Source of the DNA: Granulicella sp.
GTDB taxonomy: Bacteria > Acidobacteriota > Terriglobia > Terriglobales > Acidobacteriaceae
DNA length: 54,171 nucleotides
Direction of reading: 5' to 3'
Assembly: GCA_003138795.1 (NCBI GenBank)
Contig: PLHC01000062.1
Coordinates: 95,410-149,580, forward strand
Of the stretch, positions 24,707-36,357 are shown piece after piece. A program made the translations under genes and the position numbers. Under the pieces are notes generated by a model that saw nothing but the letters and a program-made list of their open reading frames with translations, ran no database searches and was not told where the DNA came from. Positions within the stretch are counted from its first letter, which is position 1; every line of letters starts with the position of its first letter.

Positions 24707-27700
24707 ATGCAACGATTTATGGTCTATGGATTTTGGTGCAGTTTCGTATTGTTGTGCCTTCTGGGGTCCAACCAAGCAGGATTCGCGCAGTCTACCGGCA
24801 GCATTCAGGGACTCGTGCGTGATGTTTCTGGAGCGGTCGTTCCTCATGCCAGGGTCCAGGTAAATAAAATAGAAACAGGATTGGTGCGCGAGTCGGAGAC
24901 CGACGGCGCGGGCGTGTATGTTGTCCCCTCACTGCCTCCTGGGCGTTACGTTGTGACAGTTAGCGCAACAGGAATGGCGCAGGTCCGCGAAGAGAACGTC
25001 GATGTGACGGTCGGTCGCAATTTTCCTCTAAACTTCGATTTGAAAGTTAGCAGCGCGCAGCAAACGGTGAACGTAAACGCTGCATTACAGGTCGCGCTCG
25101 AAACAACATCGCAGACCCAGAGCCAGACGCTGGATCAGAGGACAGTGCAGGATCTCCCACTGAACGGTCGGCACTTCATCGATCTGTTTCCGACGGTTGC
25201 CGGATCGCCAACCCCACCTCAGAACGGCAGCTTGACGGCGCCGACCCGGGGAACGGGCGCTAGTGGATTCAACTCTGCCGGATACCGCGAAGATATGAGC
25301 AACCTGATGATCAACGGTATTACACATACGGACCTGCAACAAAACCAGATTGCCTTCCAGCCGACAATCAACATTGTGAGCGAGATGCAGGTGATGAATT
25401 CCACACCGAGCGCCGAGTTTGGAAGAAGCAGTGGAACGATTGTGAATGTTGCTACACGTGCAGGAACGAACGCCTTTCATGGCGAGGCGTATGAGTTTGT
25501 GCGGAACACGGTATTTGATGCTCGCAACTTCTTCAATCCGGTTTCGGTGGCGGCGTCGCCCTTCAAGCGAAATCAGTTCGGTGGCGATTTCGGCGGCCCT
25601 ATCTGGCGCAATCACACCTTCTTTTTTGTGACCTATGAGGGTCTGCGGCAAAGGCAGGGCGTGACGATCAACAGTGGTGTGTTGACGGCCGCGCAGCGCA
25701 CATCAACCGATCCAGCAGTGATGATGCTGATTCCGCTGATTCCGCAGGCGAACAATGCGACGGGAACGGCCTTCATTGGGTCGGCCTCGGCCCCGGTTAA
25801 CATCAATCAATGGTCGACAAACATCAGCCATAGTTTCAACGCAGCAGACTCGATTAGCGGATTCTATGTGTTCCAGACGGATAAGCGGAACGAGCCTGTT
25901 TTGCAGGGGGATACTGTGCCCGGTTTTGGCGATCAGCGATACTTCCGGCGGCAGTTCATCTCGCTGAACGAGACCCATATTTTCAATACGCAGATAGTGA
26001 ATGAAGTGCGATCTGGTATCAGCCGGTTGCGTCCGGATTATCTTCCGTACTTCCAGGCAAACCCTGCTTCTTACGGGATCAATAACGGCATTAACCTGCC
26101 CGTAGGATTACCCCAGATCACGATTAGCTCGATTGCGCTGACAATTGGCGGGCCATCCGCTTATCCGCAGTACCGCGGCGATACAACGGCTGTATTGTCG
26201 GATACGCTGAGCATCCTGAAGGGCAGGAACTATATTCGTGTCGGGGGAGAGTACCGGAAGTTTATCTCGTCCAACAACACCGGGAATACGGGGAGCTTCA
26301 CGTTTGCGTCGCCGACGACGTTCCTCGAGGACGAGGCGAATGCCTTCAAGGTGACACCGCAGGAATCTATATCAAGCCGCATCTTCGTGAACGCAATCAA
26401 TACGTATGTGCAGGACAACTTTAAGGCCTCACCGAAACTCACACTTGAGGGCGGTGTGCGATTTGAGTGGAACGGAACTCCAACGGAGGGTGCCAACCGG
26501 TTTGTGACATTCAACACGACGACCGGATCGCTACAGCGGGTTGGGAGTGCGGGATATTCCCAACTGTATCCGCAGAACTACTTTGCTGAGCCTCGCGTTG
26601 GTTTTGTGTGGGATCCATTTGGCAAGGGAAAGATAATCCTTCGCGGTGGATATGCGTTCCAGGCGGAGCAGCCAATTACAAATCCGCTGATTACTCTATC
26701 GGCAAATCCTCCGTTTGCGACACCGTTGAATTTCACCTCCAGCACCTCGACACCTTACGTCACATTTGAGAATGCGTTTACAGTGGCGGCAGCGTCTAAA
26801 CTGGCGCCGTCGACCACGCCTCAGACCTTCAAGGACGCCTACATGCAGAATTACAACTTCAATGTGCAGTATGCATTGAGCGATACCATCGGCGCGCAGA
26901 TAGGGTACTACGGAAACACCGGTACCCATCTGCGGCTGACGCGCAACATCAATCAGCCAATCAGTGGTGTGGAGCCATTCACTGCGGTTTCTGCGAGCAG
27001 TCCAATCGCGGCAGGGCGCTCGCTGGGCAACATCACAGACTATGACAGCGATGGTATTTCAAACTACAACGCTCTTTGGCTAATTGTCACCAAGCAGATG
27101 GGGCACGGTCTGCAGCTGAACGGTTCGTATACGTTTTCGAAGTCACTGGACTATAACTCGCTCAGCACACAGGGCGTGATTCTGCAGGACAGCTACAATC
27201 CTGCGAACAACTATGGGCCGTCGGATTTCGATGTGCGGAATAGATTCGTCTTCAGCGGTATATATGCGCTGCCGATACATGGCAACTTCCTGATCAGCGG
27301 CTGGCAGTTGACTGGAATCCTGCAGTTGCAGGGTGGAAACCCACTCTCGGTATTTACGAATCTGGCCACGAACGGAACAGCCGGCACGATTCGTGCAGAC
27401 GAGAGCGGGCCGGTTTCCAAGGAGCGCGTGTTTCTTGCAAATGGATCGGTGCAATATCTACCTCAGTCTATCTGCTATACAGCAACGGCTGGTTGCACAT
27501 TCTCGAATCCTGTCGCGGCGGACGGCACGCAAGGGCGGAATTCGATCTATGGCCCAGGCTTTGAAGATACTGACCTGTCCCTCGGCAAATTCTTCGCGCT
27601 GTATCGCGAAGCCAGGCTTGAGTTCCGTGCGGATGCGTTCAATCTGCTCAATCATCCTAACCTCGGGCAGCCTGTGTCGCAGTTTACGGTAACCGCGCCG

Positions 27701-27823
27701 TCGGGCAGCACGCCGGGTTCTGTGACGCCGGGTACGTTTGGCCAGATCACGAATACACGCTTCCCACTCGGCGACTCAGGATCATCTCGGCAGCTGCAAC
27801 TTTCCTTGAAACTGCTGTTTTAA
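24707..27823 (+). CDS. Oar-like TonB-dependent receptor with N-terminal carboxypeptidase-regulatory domain
   Basis: Taking ATG 24707 (GAGG upstream) gives about 1038 residues. A signal peptide (1-28) ends FAQ. Residues 29-115 form a carboxypeptidase-D-like Ig domain (GSIQGLVRDVSGAVVPHARVQV...PPGRYVVTV), a plug domain follows with DLPLNGRHFIDL (about 152-163), and the rest is a 22-strand-type barrel ending FKLLF-like (LSLKLLF). This architecture is massively expanded in Acidobacteria, usually for large or complex substrates. The 24 bases between it and the metallophosphoesterase imply one operon. Codon use looks less GC-rich than flanking genes. Confidence 0.9.
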   Translation: MQRFMVYGFWCSFVLLCLLGSNQAGFAQSTGSIQGLVRDVSGAVVPHARVQVNKIETGLVRESETDGAGVYVVPSLPPGRYVVTVSATGMAQVREENVDVTVGRNFPLNFDLKVSSAQQTVNVNAALQVALETTSQTQSQTLDQRTVQDLPLNGRHFIDLFPTVAGSPTPPQNGSLTAPTRGTGASGFNSAGYREDMSNLMINGITHTDLQQNQIAFQPTINIVSEMQVMNSTPSAEFGRSSGTIVNVATRAGTNAFHGEAYEFVRNTVFDARNFFNPVSVAASPFKRNQFGGDFGGPIWRNHTFFFVTYEGLRQRQGVTINSGVLTAAQRTSTDPAVMMLIPLIPQANNATGTAFIGSASAPVNINQWSTNISHSFNAADSISGFYVFQTDKRNEPVLQGDTVPGFGDQRYFRRQFISLNETHIFNTQIVNEVRSGISRLRPDYLPYFQANPASYGINNGINLPVGLPQITISSIALTIGGPSAYPQYRGDTTAVLSDTLSILKGRNYIRVGGEYRKFISSNNTGNTGSFTFASPTTFLEDEANAFKVTPQESISSRIFVNAINTYVQDNFKASPKLTLEGGVRFEWNGTPTEGANRFVTFNTTTGSLQRVGSAGYSQLYPQNYFAEPRVGFVWDPFGKGKIILRGGYAFQAEQPITNPLITLSANPPFATPLNFTSSTSTPYVTFENAFTVAAASKLAPSTTPQTFKDAYMQNYNFNVQYALSDTIGAQIGYYGNTGTHLRLTRNINQPISGVEPFTAVSASSPIAAGRSLGNITDYDSDGISNYNALWLIVTKQMGHGLQLNGSYTFSKSLDYNSLSTQGVILQDSYNPANNYGPSDFDVRNRFVFSGIYALPIHGNFLISGWQLTGILQLQGGNPLSVFTNLATNGTAGTIRADESGPVSKERVFLANGSVQYLPQSICYTATAGCTFSNPVAADGTQGRNSIYGPGFEDTDLSLGKFFALYREARLEFRADAFNLLNHPNLGQPVSQFTVTAPSGSTPGSVTPGTFGQITNTRFPLGDSGSSRQLQLSLKLLF

Positions 27824-27847
27824 CCGGGCTCGGCTGAGGAGAGTAAC

Positions 27848-28792
27848 ATGCAGCGCAGAGATTTATTGAAGACCTTGGCGCTCGCCGGGGTCGCGAGCGC
27901 CTTTGGGGTCCGGGTCAACGCGGAGTCCATGTCGCCGGACACGAAGGTTGAAGGGTTCTCATTCATCTTCTTTACCGATACGCACATCCAACCGGAATTA
28001 CGAGCAGCGGATGGCTGCCGAATGTGCTTCTCGCAATTTACGGGCATCCCCGCGGACTTCGTAATGTGCGGGGGCGATCTGGTGTACGACGCCTTAGGTG
28101 TGGACGGCACGCGGGCACACCTACTCTGGGATATGTACAAGGAGATAGCTGCATCGATCCACTTGCCGATTCACTATACGATCGGCAATCACGATGTCTT
28201 CGGGGTGCTCACGAAGAGCGGGATCTCTCCTTCTGATCCAGAGTACGGAAAGAAGGCGTTTGAAGACCGCTATGGGCCGACGCATTACTCGTTCGACCAT
28301 AAAGGCTGGCACTTCGTGGTGCTCGATTCCATTGGCGTGCAGACAGATCGCACCTGGACAGGCGAAGTAGGCGACGCACAGATCGCATGGCTCAAGACCG
28401 ATCTGGAAAAGACGGGAAAGCACACCCCGGTGCTCGTTGTGACTCATATTCCACTGGTAACTGGTGCGGTGAATTATGTAGCGCGGCAGGAGTGGCTCAA
28501 ACGGACGCCAAATATAGGCAATCTGGTTAATACGTTGATGGTGACGGACGCAACAGAAGTGATCGACGTGCTGCTGGGTTACAACGTACGCGGCGTGCTG
28601 CAGGGGCATACGCACATCAATGAAGAGATTGTCTTCCGGAATCTGCGATTCAGCACCAGCGGTGCCGTCTGTGGGGACTGGTGGAAAGGCCCTCGCGCGG
28701 GTACTGCAGAAGGTTATTCGATCGTGACGCTGGGCGTGGATGGAAGTATGCGGCGCGAGTATCGGAACTACGGCTTCTGTGCATCGGTGTAG
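27848..28792 (+). CDS. Tat-exported calcineurin-like metallophosphoesterase
   Basis: This 314-residue protein has an N-terminal twin-arginine signal MQRRDLLKTLALAGVASAFG. Metallophosphoesterase motifs appear in order: DTH (Asp44, His46), GGDLVYD (Asp77), GNHDVF (Asn114, His115), THIPL, and GHTH. The enzyme is expected to be a periplasmic, two-metal phosphoesterase; the tatBC genes at 42.7 kb would export it. It follows the TonB receptor by 24 bases, so it may dephosphorylate an imported or surface-bound ligand. Substrate is not evident. Confidence 0.88.
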   Translation: MQRRDLLKTLALAGVASAFGVRVNAESMSPDTKVEGFSFIFFTDTHIQPELRAADGCRMCFSQFTGIPADFVMCGGDLVYDALGVDGTRAHLLWDMYKEIAASIHLPIHYTIGNHDVFGVLTKSGISPSDPEYGKKAFEDRYGPTHYSFDHKGWHFVVLDSIGVQTDRTWTGEVGDAQIAWLKTDLEKTGKHTPVLVVTHIPLVTGAVNYVARQEWLKRTPNIGNLVNTLMVTDATEVIDVLLGYNVRGVLQGHTHINEEIVFRNLRFSTSGAVCGDWWKGPRAGTAEGYSIVTLGVDGSMRREYRNYGFCASV

Positions 28793-28874
28793 GTGTCGTT
28801 ATTCCTAAACCAGGTTCCTCCTCACATTTGGTGCAAACTGTCCTTGTTCCATCCCGGGATGGCGCCTTGACCCC

Positions 28875-29208
28875 ATGTTGGACGGGACGATCCCCACGGA
28901 AACGTACAGCGAAGCCAATGAGGAGTTTTGTGCAGAGATCGCGGTGACGGAACAAGAACTGCGTGCGATCGTGTCACAAGGGGCAACACCGGATGCGTTC
29001 CTTCACTTCTCCGAGATCCACTTGCTTCTCCGCGATCCACTTAATGGACGTGGCGGGTGCGTGGCAACTCGCCACGCCGGAGCAACGGCATCGGGTTCAA
29101 ACTCTGCTGTTTGACGGCGGGTTGGCCTACGCAGCAGATCACGGAATTTTTAACCACTCTAAGTCTTCCCTATTCAGCACATTGGAAGCACTGAGAGAAG
29201 CAAAGTGA
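28875..29208 (+). pseudogene. C-terminal fragment of a large serine recombinase, frameshifted
   Basis: Frame one from 28875 reads LDGTIPTETYSEANEEFCAE, as in the coiled tail of large serine recombinases. The homology then continues in another frame as IHLMDVAGAWQLATPEQR..QTLLFDGG, ending SSLFSTLEALREAK at the stop. Between them GATCCACTT occurs at 29015-29023 and again at 29034-29042, so a 19-base duplication-like insertion caused the frameshift. The catalytic N-terminal domain and zinc ribbon are absent. It is a remnant of an integrated element. Confidence 0.7.
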
Positions 29209-29211
29209 AAA

Positions 29212-29289
29212 TGGCGTCCCCGACGGGATTCGAACCGCGTGTTTACACCATGAGTGTGGCGTCGTCCTGGGCCACTAGACGACGGGGAC
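29212..29289 (-). tRNA. tRNA-Glu-like gene, probably decayed (pseudo-tRNA)
   Basis: On the minus strand a 78-nt sequence starts GTCCCCG, has a Glu-type D-arm GTCTAGTGGCCCAGGAC, a TTCGAAT T-loop and ends CGGGGAC-GCCA, with a seven-pair acceptor stem. The anticodon loop holds CTC (Glu), but the position-33 U is A. The loop is one base too long or short depending on pairing, and the T-stem has an extra C (ACGCGG where ACGGG would pair). With two extra bases relative to a normal 76-nt tRNA-Glu, I think it is no longer functional. A minor isoacceptor cannot be excluded. Confidence 0.55.
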
Positions 29290-29312
29290 TTTGGAAGCTT
29301 AGATATTAAGGT

Positions 29313-29360
29313 TGGCGTCCCCGACGGGATTTAAACCCGTGCTACCACCGCGAAAGCGGG
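29313..29360 (-). pseudogene. 3' half of a second tRNA-Glu-like sequence
   Basis: The minus strand has CCGCTTTCGCGG (an anticodon arm with TTC), a variable region, ACGGG-TTTAAAT-CCCGT (intact T-stem, but T-loop with C56 changed) and CGGGGAC-GCCA. No matching 5' acceptor or D-arm is present; the preceding sequence is unrelated. It directly repeats the 3' end of the neighbouring tRNA-like gene (TGGCGTCCCCGACGGGATT at both 29212 and 29313), as att-site duplication at a tRNA 3' end would leave. Confidence 0.55.
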
Positions 29361-29401
29361 GAAACACCGTACTTTCATAGTTTGGATGAGTTGAGCATAA
29401 T

Positions 29402-29790
29402 TTGCAATCCCTGGTATCCACAGGGCCAAATGCACGATTTCCCTTTGCTCCGTTTGCCCCGCTTTTCACCGTGTTATCGGCCGCTTCCTCAGCACAGCAC
29501 GACCGGATCTTCAGCCTGAATGGGTATGCTCACGCGCGATTCAGCGCACAGCGAGTGACCGGCTCGCCCCGGCCCAGATCTGTCAACCCCCTGACACACC
29601 TAACTAACTGAATCGACACCAAATAGACTTGGCATAGTTACCCCCCACCAATCGTTACAATAGAAATAAGGGAAAACACCAAACAAGAACATGGAACTGC
29701 GAGGCCCGAAGGGTCACGCCCAATTCCCCAATGCCTCAGCTTTTGATCTGCAAACCCAGCGAGTTCGAAGCCACGGCAATAACTGATTTA
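29402..29790. other. Gene-free A/T-mixed intergenic segment
   Basis: No open frame here has a ribosome site, codon bias or family resemblance. A possible short stem-loop (GAGGC...GCCTC, near 29700-29738) is the only structure seen. The segment lies between the tRNA scars and the ATP synthase operon end. Confidence 0.4.
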
Positions 29791-29928
29791 TTTTGAATAC
29801 TTTATCGACAACATCCCTGTTTTGAATACTTTACCGAAACAAATTCGATAACCCAATGATTCAACAAGGGTTACTAAACCAAATAGAATGAATACCTTAC
29901 CCATAAGCCTCCTCTTTTGAATACTTTA
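29791..29928. repeat. Three direct copies of TTTTGAATACTTTA
   Basis: Identical 14-mers begin at 29791, 29820 and 29915; a diverged copy, AATGAATACCTTA, lies near 29888. Copies are 29 and 95 bases apart, so this is not a CRISPR array. The motif is A/T rich in a gene-free gap. It could be a protein-binding site cluster, or debris of a larger repeat. Confidence 0.6.
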
Positions 29929-29964
29929 GAAAAAGAGGGGGAGGGGGGCACCCCCCGTAGACAC

Positions 29965-29990
29965 CAAAGCCCCGCTTGCGCGGGGCTTTG
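29965..29990. terminator. Strong hairpin closing the ATP synthase operon
   Basis: CAAAGCCCCGC / GCGGGGCTTTG forms a perfect 11-bp stem with a four-base loop. A second G6/C6 hairpin lies beside it at 29943-29956. The position, 26 bases past the atpC stop on the minus strand, fits a terminator. Neither side has a long T-run, so it may also be a transcript-stabilising stem. Confidence 0.65.
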
Positions 29991-30015
29991 ATACATCTAC
30001 ATTTGAATCCGGCGA

Positions 30016-30447
30016 TCAGTGCTTCCCGTGCGCGCTGGCAATCTTCTCTTCCGCAACCCGCGTCACAGCATTAGCCTCGTCATACTTCACCTGATCGTCG
30101 CCAGCCTGATGCCACAGATCTTCGCCATGCTTCAGCTCAGCCTGTGCCTCATCCGGATCGATCTCGTCCGGATGCAGCGCCGTCTCCGCGAGGATCGTCA
30201 CACGATCCGGAAGCACCTCAACGAAGCCCCAGGCGACGAAGAATACCTGCTCGCCGGCCGAACCCCCGTGCAGACGAACCTCGCCTGCACTCAGTTCGGT
30301 CAGCAGCGGCGCCGCGCCATAAAGCGTCTCAAGATAGCCCGACATCGACGGCAGTTCGACCGCCTCCGCCGTCGCGTCCAGCAGCACGCGGTCAGGCGTC
30401 ACCAGCCTTACCTTCAGCAGTTCCGATTTGTTTCCAGACTCAGCCAT
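30016..30447 (-). CDS. atpC: F1F0 ATP synthase epsilon subunit
   Basis: This 143-residue protein has the N-terminal beta-sandwich (VRLVTPDRVLLDATAEAVELPSMSGYLETLYGAAPLLTEL) followed by a C-terminal helical hairpin (EIDPDEAQAELKHGEDL...). Epsilon links the rotor and inhibits hydrolysis. It is the last gene of the operon, starting four bases after the beta-subunit stop. It lacks unusual features apart from a slightly long C-terminal Ala/His tail. Confidence 0.93.
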   Translation of the reverse strand: MAESGNKSELLKVRLVTPDRVLLDATAEAVELPSMSGYLETLYGAAPLLTELSAGEVRLHGGSAGEQVFFVAWGFVEVLPDRVTILAETALHPDEIDPDEAQAELKHGEDLWHQAGDDQVKYDEANAVTRVAEEKIASAHGKH

Positions 30448-30451
30448 ACTC

Positions 30452-31924
<1,473 letters not shown>

Positions 31925-31933
31925 TTAGCTTGC

Positions 31934-33025
31934 CTACAGCGCAGCTGCTCCGCTGACAATCTCGATAATCTCTTTGGTAATCGCGGCCTGGCGCACGCGG
32001 TTCATGGTGAGTGAGAGCTTATCGATCAACTCCCCTGCATTCTTGGTAGCCGCATCCGTCGCCGTCATGCGCGCTGCATGCTCCGCAGCGATCGACTCCA
32101 GCAGCGCATGAAAGATCTCTGTTGTGATGTACCGCGGCATCAGGTGCCGGAACAACCGCTCCGGTGCCTGGTCGAAGATATAATCTACATCGTTCGTACC
32201 GAACTTTTTCGCCTCTTGCTCCGCAACCGACTCCTCGGGCACATTGATCGAAACGCCGGACTCCTGCGCAGCCTTGCCCGCAGCTTCCTTCTGCTCCTCG
32301 GTCATCTCCGTTACGACCGTAATCTCGTGCGCTCCCAACTTTCGAATCGGCAGCAACTTCTCCACCACCACGCGCTGCGAGATCACTGACTTGAACTCGT
32401 TGTATACGATATACACCGAGTCAATCTCTGCGGCCTCATAGCGCGCTACGATAGAATTCGCCACCGCCGTTACATCCTCAAAGTTCGCCTTCACCAGCAG
32501 CCTCGGATGCTCCGCTGCAACCTCTATCGGTGCTGCACGATGCCGAATGTCTTCGATATGCTTGGCAAGACCATTGTCATAAAGTTCTTCCGTATGGTCA
32601 TACACGGCCGCCGGAAAGCGCTTCTTGTATAGCCCAATTGCCTTCTTGCCGATCGGCTCAAGGTCTATGTTCTGCCCCTTTGCGCGCCGCTCATCGATAA
32701 ACCGTTGCGCCGCCTTGCCGATGTTCGAGTTGAAGCCGCCAGCAAATCCTTTGTCGCCGGCGATCACTAGCACGAGTACATTCTTCTCCTCGCGCTCCAC
32801 CAGCAGCGGATGCATGATCTCGCCAGTCTCGTCATTGAAGAGGTCCGTGCGCCGCACCAGCGATTCCAGCACGTTCGTCAGCATATGCGCATAGGGTCGC
32901 GCCAGCAGCGCGTGCTCCTGTGCGCGGCGCAACTTCGCCGCCGAGACCATCTTCATGGCCTTCGTGATCTGCCGCGTGTTCTTCACACTGCGGATGCGTC
33001 GCCGTAGATCGAGTACGTTTGCCAT
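31934..33025 (-). CDS. atpG: F1F0 ATP synthase gamma subunit (long form)
   Basis: The N-terminal coil starts MANVLDLRRRIRSVKNTRQITKAMKMVSAAKLRRAQ and the C-terminal coil ends MTATDAATKNAGELIDKLSLTMNRVRQAAITKEIIEIVSGA, the two conserved shaft ends. At 363 residues it is about 75 longer than the E. coli protein. Extra sequence is mainly in the globular part, at about residues 233-280 (EITVVTEMTEEQKEAAGKAA...EQEAKKFGTN), a charged, probably helical insertion. Whether it acts in regulation is unknown. Confidence 0.95.
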   Translation of the reverse strand: MANVLDLRRRIRSVKNTRQITKAMKMVSAAKLRRAQEHALLARPYAHMLTNVLESLVRRTDLFNDETGEIMHPLLVEREEKNVLVLVIAGDKGFAGGFNSNIGKAAQRFIDERRAKGQNIDLEPIGKKAIGLYKKRFPAAVYDHTEELYDNGLAKHIEDIRHRAAPIEVAAEHPRLLVKANFEDVTAVANSIVARYEAAEIDSVYIVYNEFKSVISQRVVVEKLLPIRKLGAHEITVVTEMTEEQKEAAGKAAQESGVSINVPEESVAEQEAKKFGTNDVDYIFDQAPERLFRHLMPRYITTEIFHALLESIAAEHAARMTATDAATKNAGELIDKLSLTMNRVRQAAITKEIIEIVSGAAAL

Positions 33026-33047
33026 TCGTCTTTATGCCGTCGCGCTC

Positions 33048-34616
<1,569 letters not shown>

Positions 34617-34640
34617 TCAAATCTTGTTGCGTATCTGGGG

Positions 34641-35189
34641 CTACGCTCCGGCTGCGACCAGCCGGGCCTTTAGTTGTTGCAGTTGCGCGCGAATCGATCC
34701 GTCGTAAACAGTTGACCCGATCGTGACCACTGCACCGCCCAGCAGCGTGACATCCTCACTGTAGGTCGCGTGTACCTGCTGCAAACCGGTCAACCTAGAA
34801 ATCTTCTCTTCCAGAAGCTTGCGGTTACTCTCATCCAGCGGCTGCGCGCTCACAATCTCCGCCTCCGCTACGCTCAATGCCTCATCAGCAAGCGTCGCAT
34901 AGGCCTCGACCATCTTGCGTAGCTCATGCAAGCGCTGATGATGCGCGATCACGGCAATAAAGTTCCGCACCGTCTTACTCATGCCCAACTTTGCGGCAAT
35001 CGCATCCAGTACCCTCAGTTTTTGAGGCTCGGGAATCGACGGATTTTCGAGTGCCTCGCGCAGCTCCGCGCTGGCCTCCAGCGTCTCTACAAACTCGTTC
35101 AAGTGCCCCTGCGACGCAACGACATCCAGCTTCTGACCGGAGATCACAGCAGCCAGCGCACGCGCATAGCGAAGATCAACGGCGGCCAT
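34641..35189 (-). CDS. atpH: F1F0 ATP synthase delta subunit
   Basis: This 182-residue protein has the typical six-helix N-terminal domain (RYARALAAVISGQKLD...ALENPSIPEPQKLRVLDAI) and a C-terminal beta domain ending GSTVYDGSIRAQLQQLKARL. Delta joins the b-subunit stalk to the top of F1. Its ATG overlaps the TAA stop of the upstream atpF (TAATG), so they are translationally coupled. Confidence 0.93.
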   Translation of the reverse strand: MAAVDLRYARALAAVISGQKLDVVASQGHLNEFVETLEASAELREALENPSIPEPQKLRVLDAIAAKLGMSKTVRNFIAVIAHHQRLHELRKMVEAYATLADEALSVAEAEIVSAQPLDESNRKLLEEKISRLTGLQQVHATYSEDVTLLGGAVVTIGSTVYDGSIRAQLQQLKARLVAAGA

Positions 35190-35893
35190 TAGTTCTTGCT
35201 CCCTTCGCCGAGCCTGTGCGCAAAGCTCTCGACCAGCAGGCGGTCAGTCTCTGCCGTTACCACCAACTTGCGCGCAGCCTGTTCAATCGCAAGTTCTGCC
35301 GCATACTTCTGGATCTCGCGCCGCGCGAATATCGTTGCGCTCTGAATTTCCGCCTCGGCGGCCGCGACAATCTTGACCTTCTCGTCTTCCACGCTGGCCT
35401 TGATGCGCTGCTCATCTCGCGCACCGTCTGCCTCGGCCTGGATGCGCATGGCGGCGATCTGCTCATCCAGCTTGGATAGCCGCTCTTCCACCGAACTCAG
35501 CCTCGCCGTCGCCTCTTCCGTCGCGGTTCGCGCGTCGACCAGATGCTTCTGAATTGCCGTGTTGCGTTTGCGGAAGGCCTTCGGAAGTGTCTTCAGCAAC
35601 CCATACCCGATCGCGCCCACCAGAATGAGAATATTGAAAATTGTAAAAACGTTCGCAGCAGTCTCGGGCTTCATGCCGAGCAAAGCACCAAGCTTTACCA
35701 CAGTCGGCGATAACCGATACACGTCGGTTTCATTGAGAACCGTCTGCTTCTTATTGGCCGCATTGATCGCAGTCTGCTCATTCGTCGTCGCACTCTGCGC
35801 ACGCATCGAACCGCTTGCAGATATCAACAACAACAATCCAAGCGCGACCATAATCAGCCGGCGAAGCCTCGCCGGGAAACAAGAAAAAGTCAT
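35189..35893 (-). CDS. atpF: F1F0 ATP synthase subunit b (long form with signal-like N-terminus)
   Basis: This 234-residue protein has an N-terminal hydrophobic segment (about 11-33) ending MRAQS that looks like a cleavable signal. About 35 polar residues follow, then a membrane helix (VFTIFNILILVGAIGYGLL, about 81-101) and a long charged coiled coil. The helix plus coil is the b-subunit layout, and position next to atpH supports it. The N-terminal extension is unusual. It is coupled by TAATG overlaps on both sides. Confidence 0.87.
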   Translation of the reverse strand: MTFSCFPARLRRLIMVALGLLLLISASGSMRAQSATTNEQTAINAANKKQTVLNETDVYRLSPTVVKLGALLGMKPETAANVFTIFNILILVGAIGYGLLKTLPKAFRKRNTAIQKHLVDARTATEEATARLSSVEERLSKLDEQIAAMRIQAEADGARDEQRIKASVEDEKVKIVAAAEAEIQSATIFARREIQKYAAELAIEQAARKLVVTAETDRLLVESFAHRLGEGSKN

Positions 35894-36357
35894 TACTGGC
35901 GCGCCTCCGAAAACTTGGTTCCGGACGGAAGCACCGCCCGCAAAATCTGCTCGCTCAATTGCGCCGTCGCACCTTCAATCTGCTTGCGCGCATCGACGGA
36001 CATTACTTCGATCTCTTTCCGCGCTGCTTTCACCTGATCCTGAGCCGCAACCCGCGCAGACTCAAGCGCCTGATCGCGCTCCGCCTGCCACTGCTGCGAC
36101 CGGCGCTCGCGTGCAGCCATAATCTCGTTGCGCGCGGTGCGCAGTTTGCCTTCGTAGACAGTGGTCTCAGCCTCGGCTGCCGCGATCGCACAGCACGCAC
36201 GCGCAACTGCGCCACTCGTGCGTGCACGACGTTCAGCTAACGTCTTCTCGAGAGGTCTCCGCACCAGCAGGCCATATGCCGCCACGAGCAGAATAAACAA
36301 CACCATCGTCGGCACAGAGCCGAGCACTAGACCGCCAAGTTGATGCAAAATTTCCAT
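35893..36357 (-). CDS. F1F0 ATP synthase second b-type (b') subunit
   Basis: From ATG 36357, 154 residues comprise one N-terminal membrane helix (VPTMVLFILLVAAYGLLV, about 14-32) followed by a charged coil rich in Arg/Glu/Ala to the end. Upstream in-frame codons (to 36429) add no recognisable sequence. With the longer atpF next to it, this should form a b/b' heterodimer stalk. Subunits a and c are not in this operon. It is the first gene in this leftward cluster. Confidence 0.85.
   Translation of the reverse strand: MEILHQLGGLVLGSVPTMVLFILLVAAYGLLVRRPLEKTLAERRARTSGAVARACCAIAAAEAETTVYEGKLRTARNEIMAARERRSQQWQAERDQALESARVAAQDQVKAARKEIEVMSVDARKQIEGATAQLSEQILRAVLPSGTKFSEARQ

Noticed and set aside
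29313-29360. Complete second tRNA
   Set aside because: Only the 3' half is present; no 5' acceptor strand or D-arm precedes it.
29402-29611. 69-codon plus-strand frame between tRNA scars and atp
   Set aside because: No Shine-Dalgarno, no codon bias, no family likeness.
29791-29928. CRISPR array
   Set aside because: Only three copies of 14 bases with unequal gaps and no cas genes.
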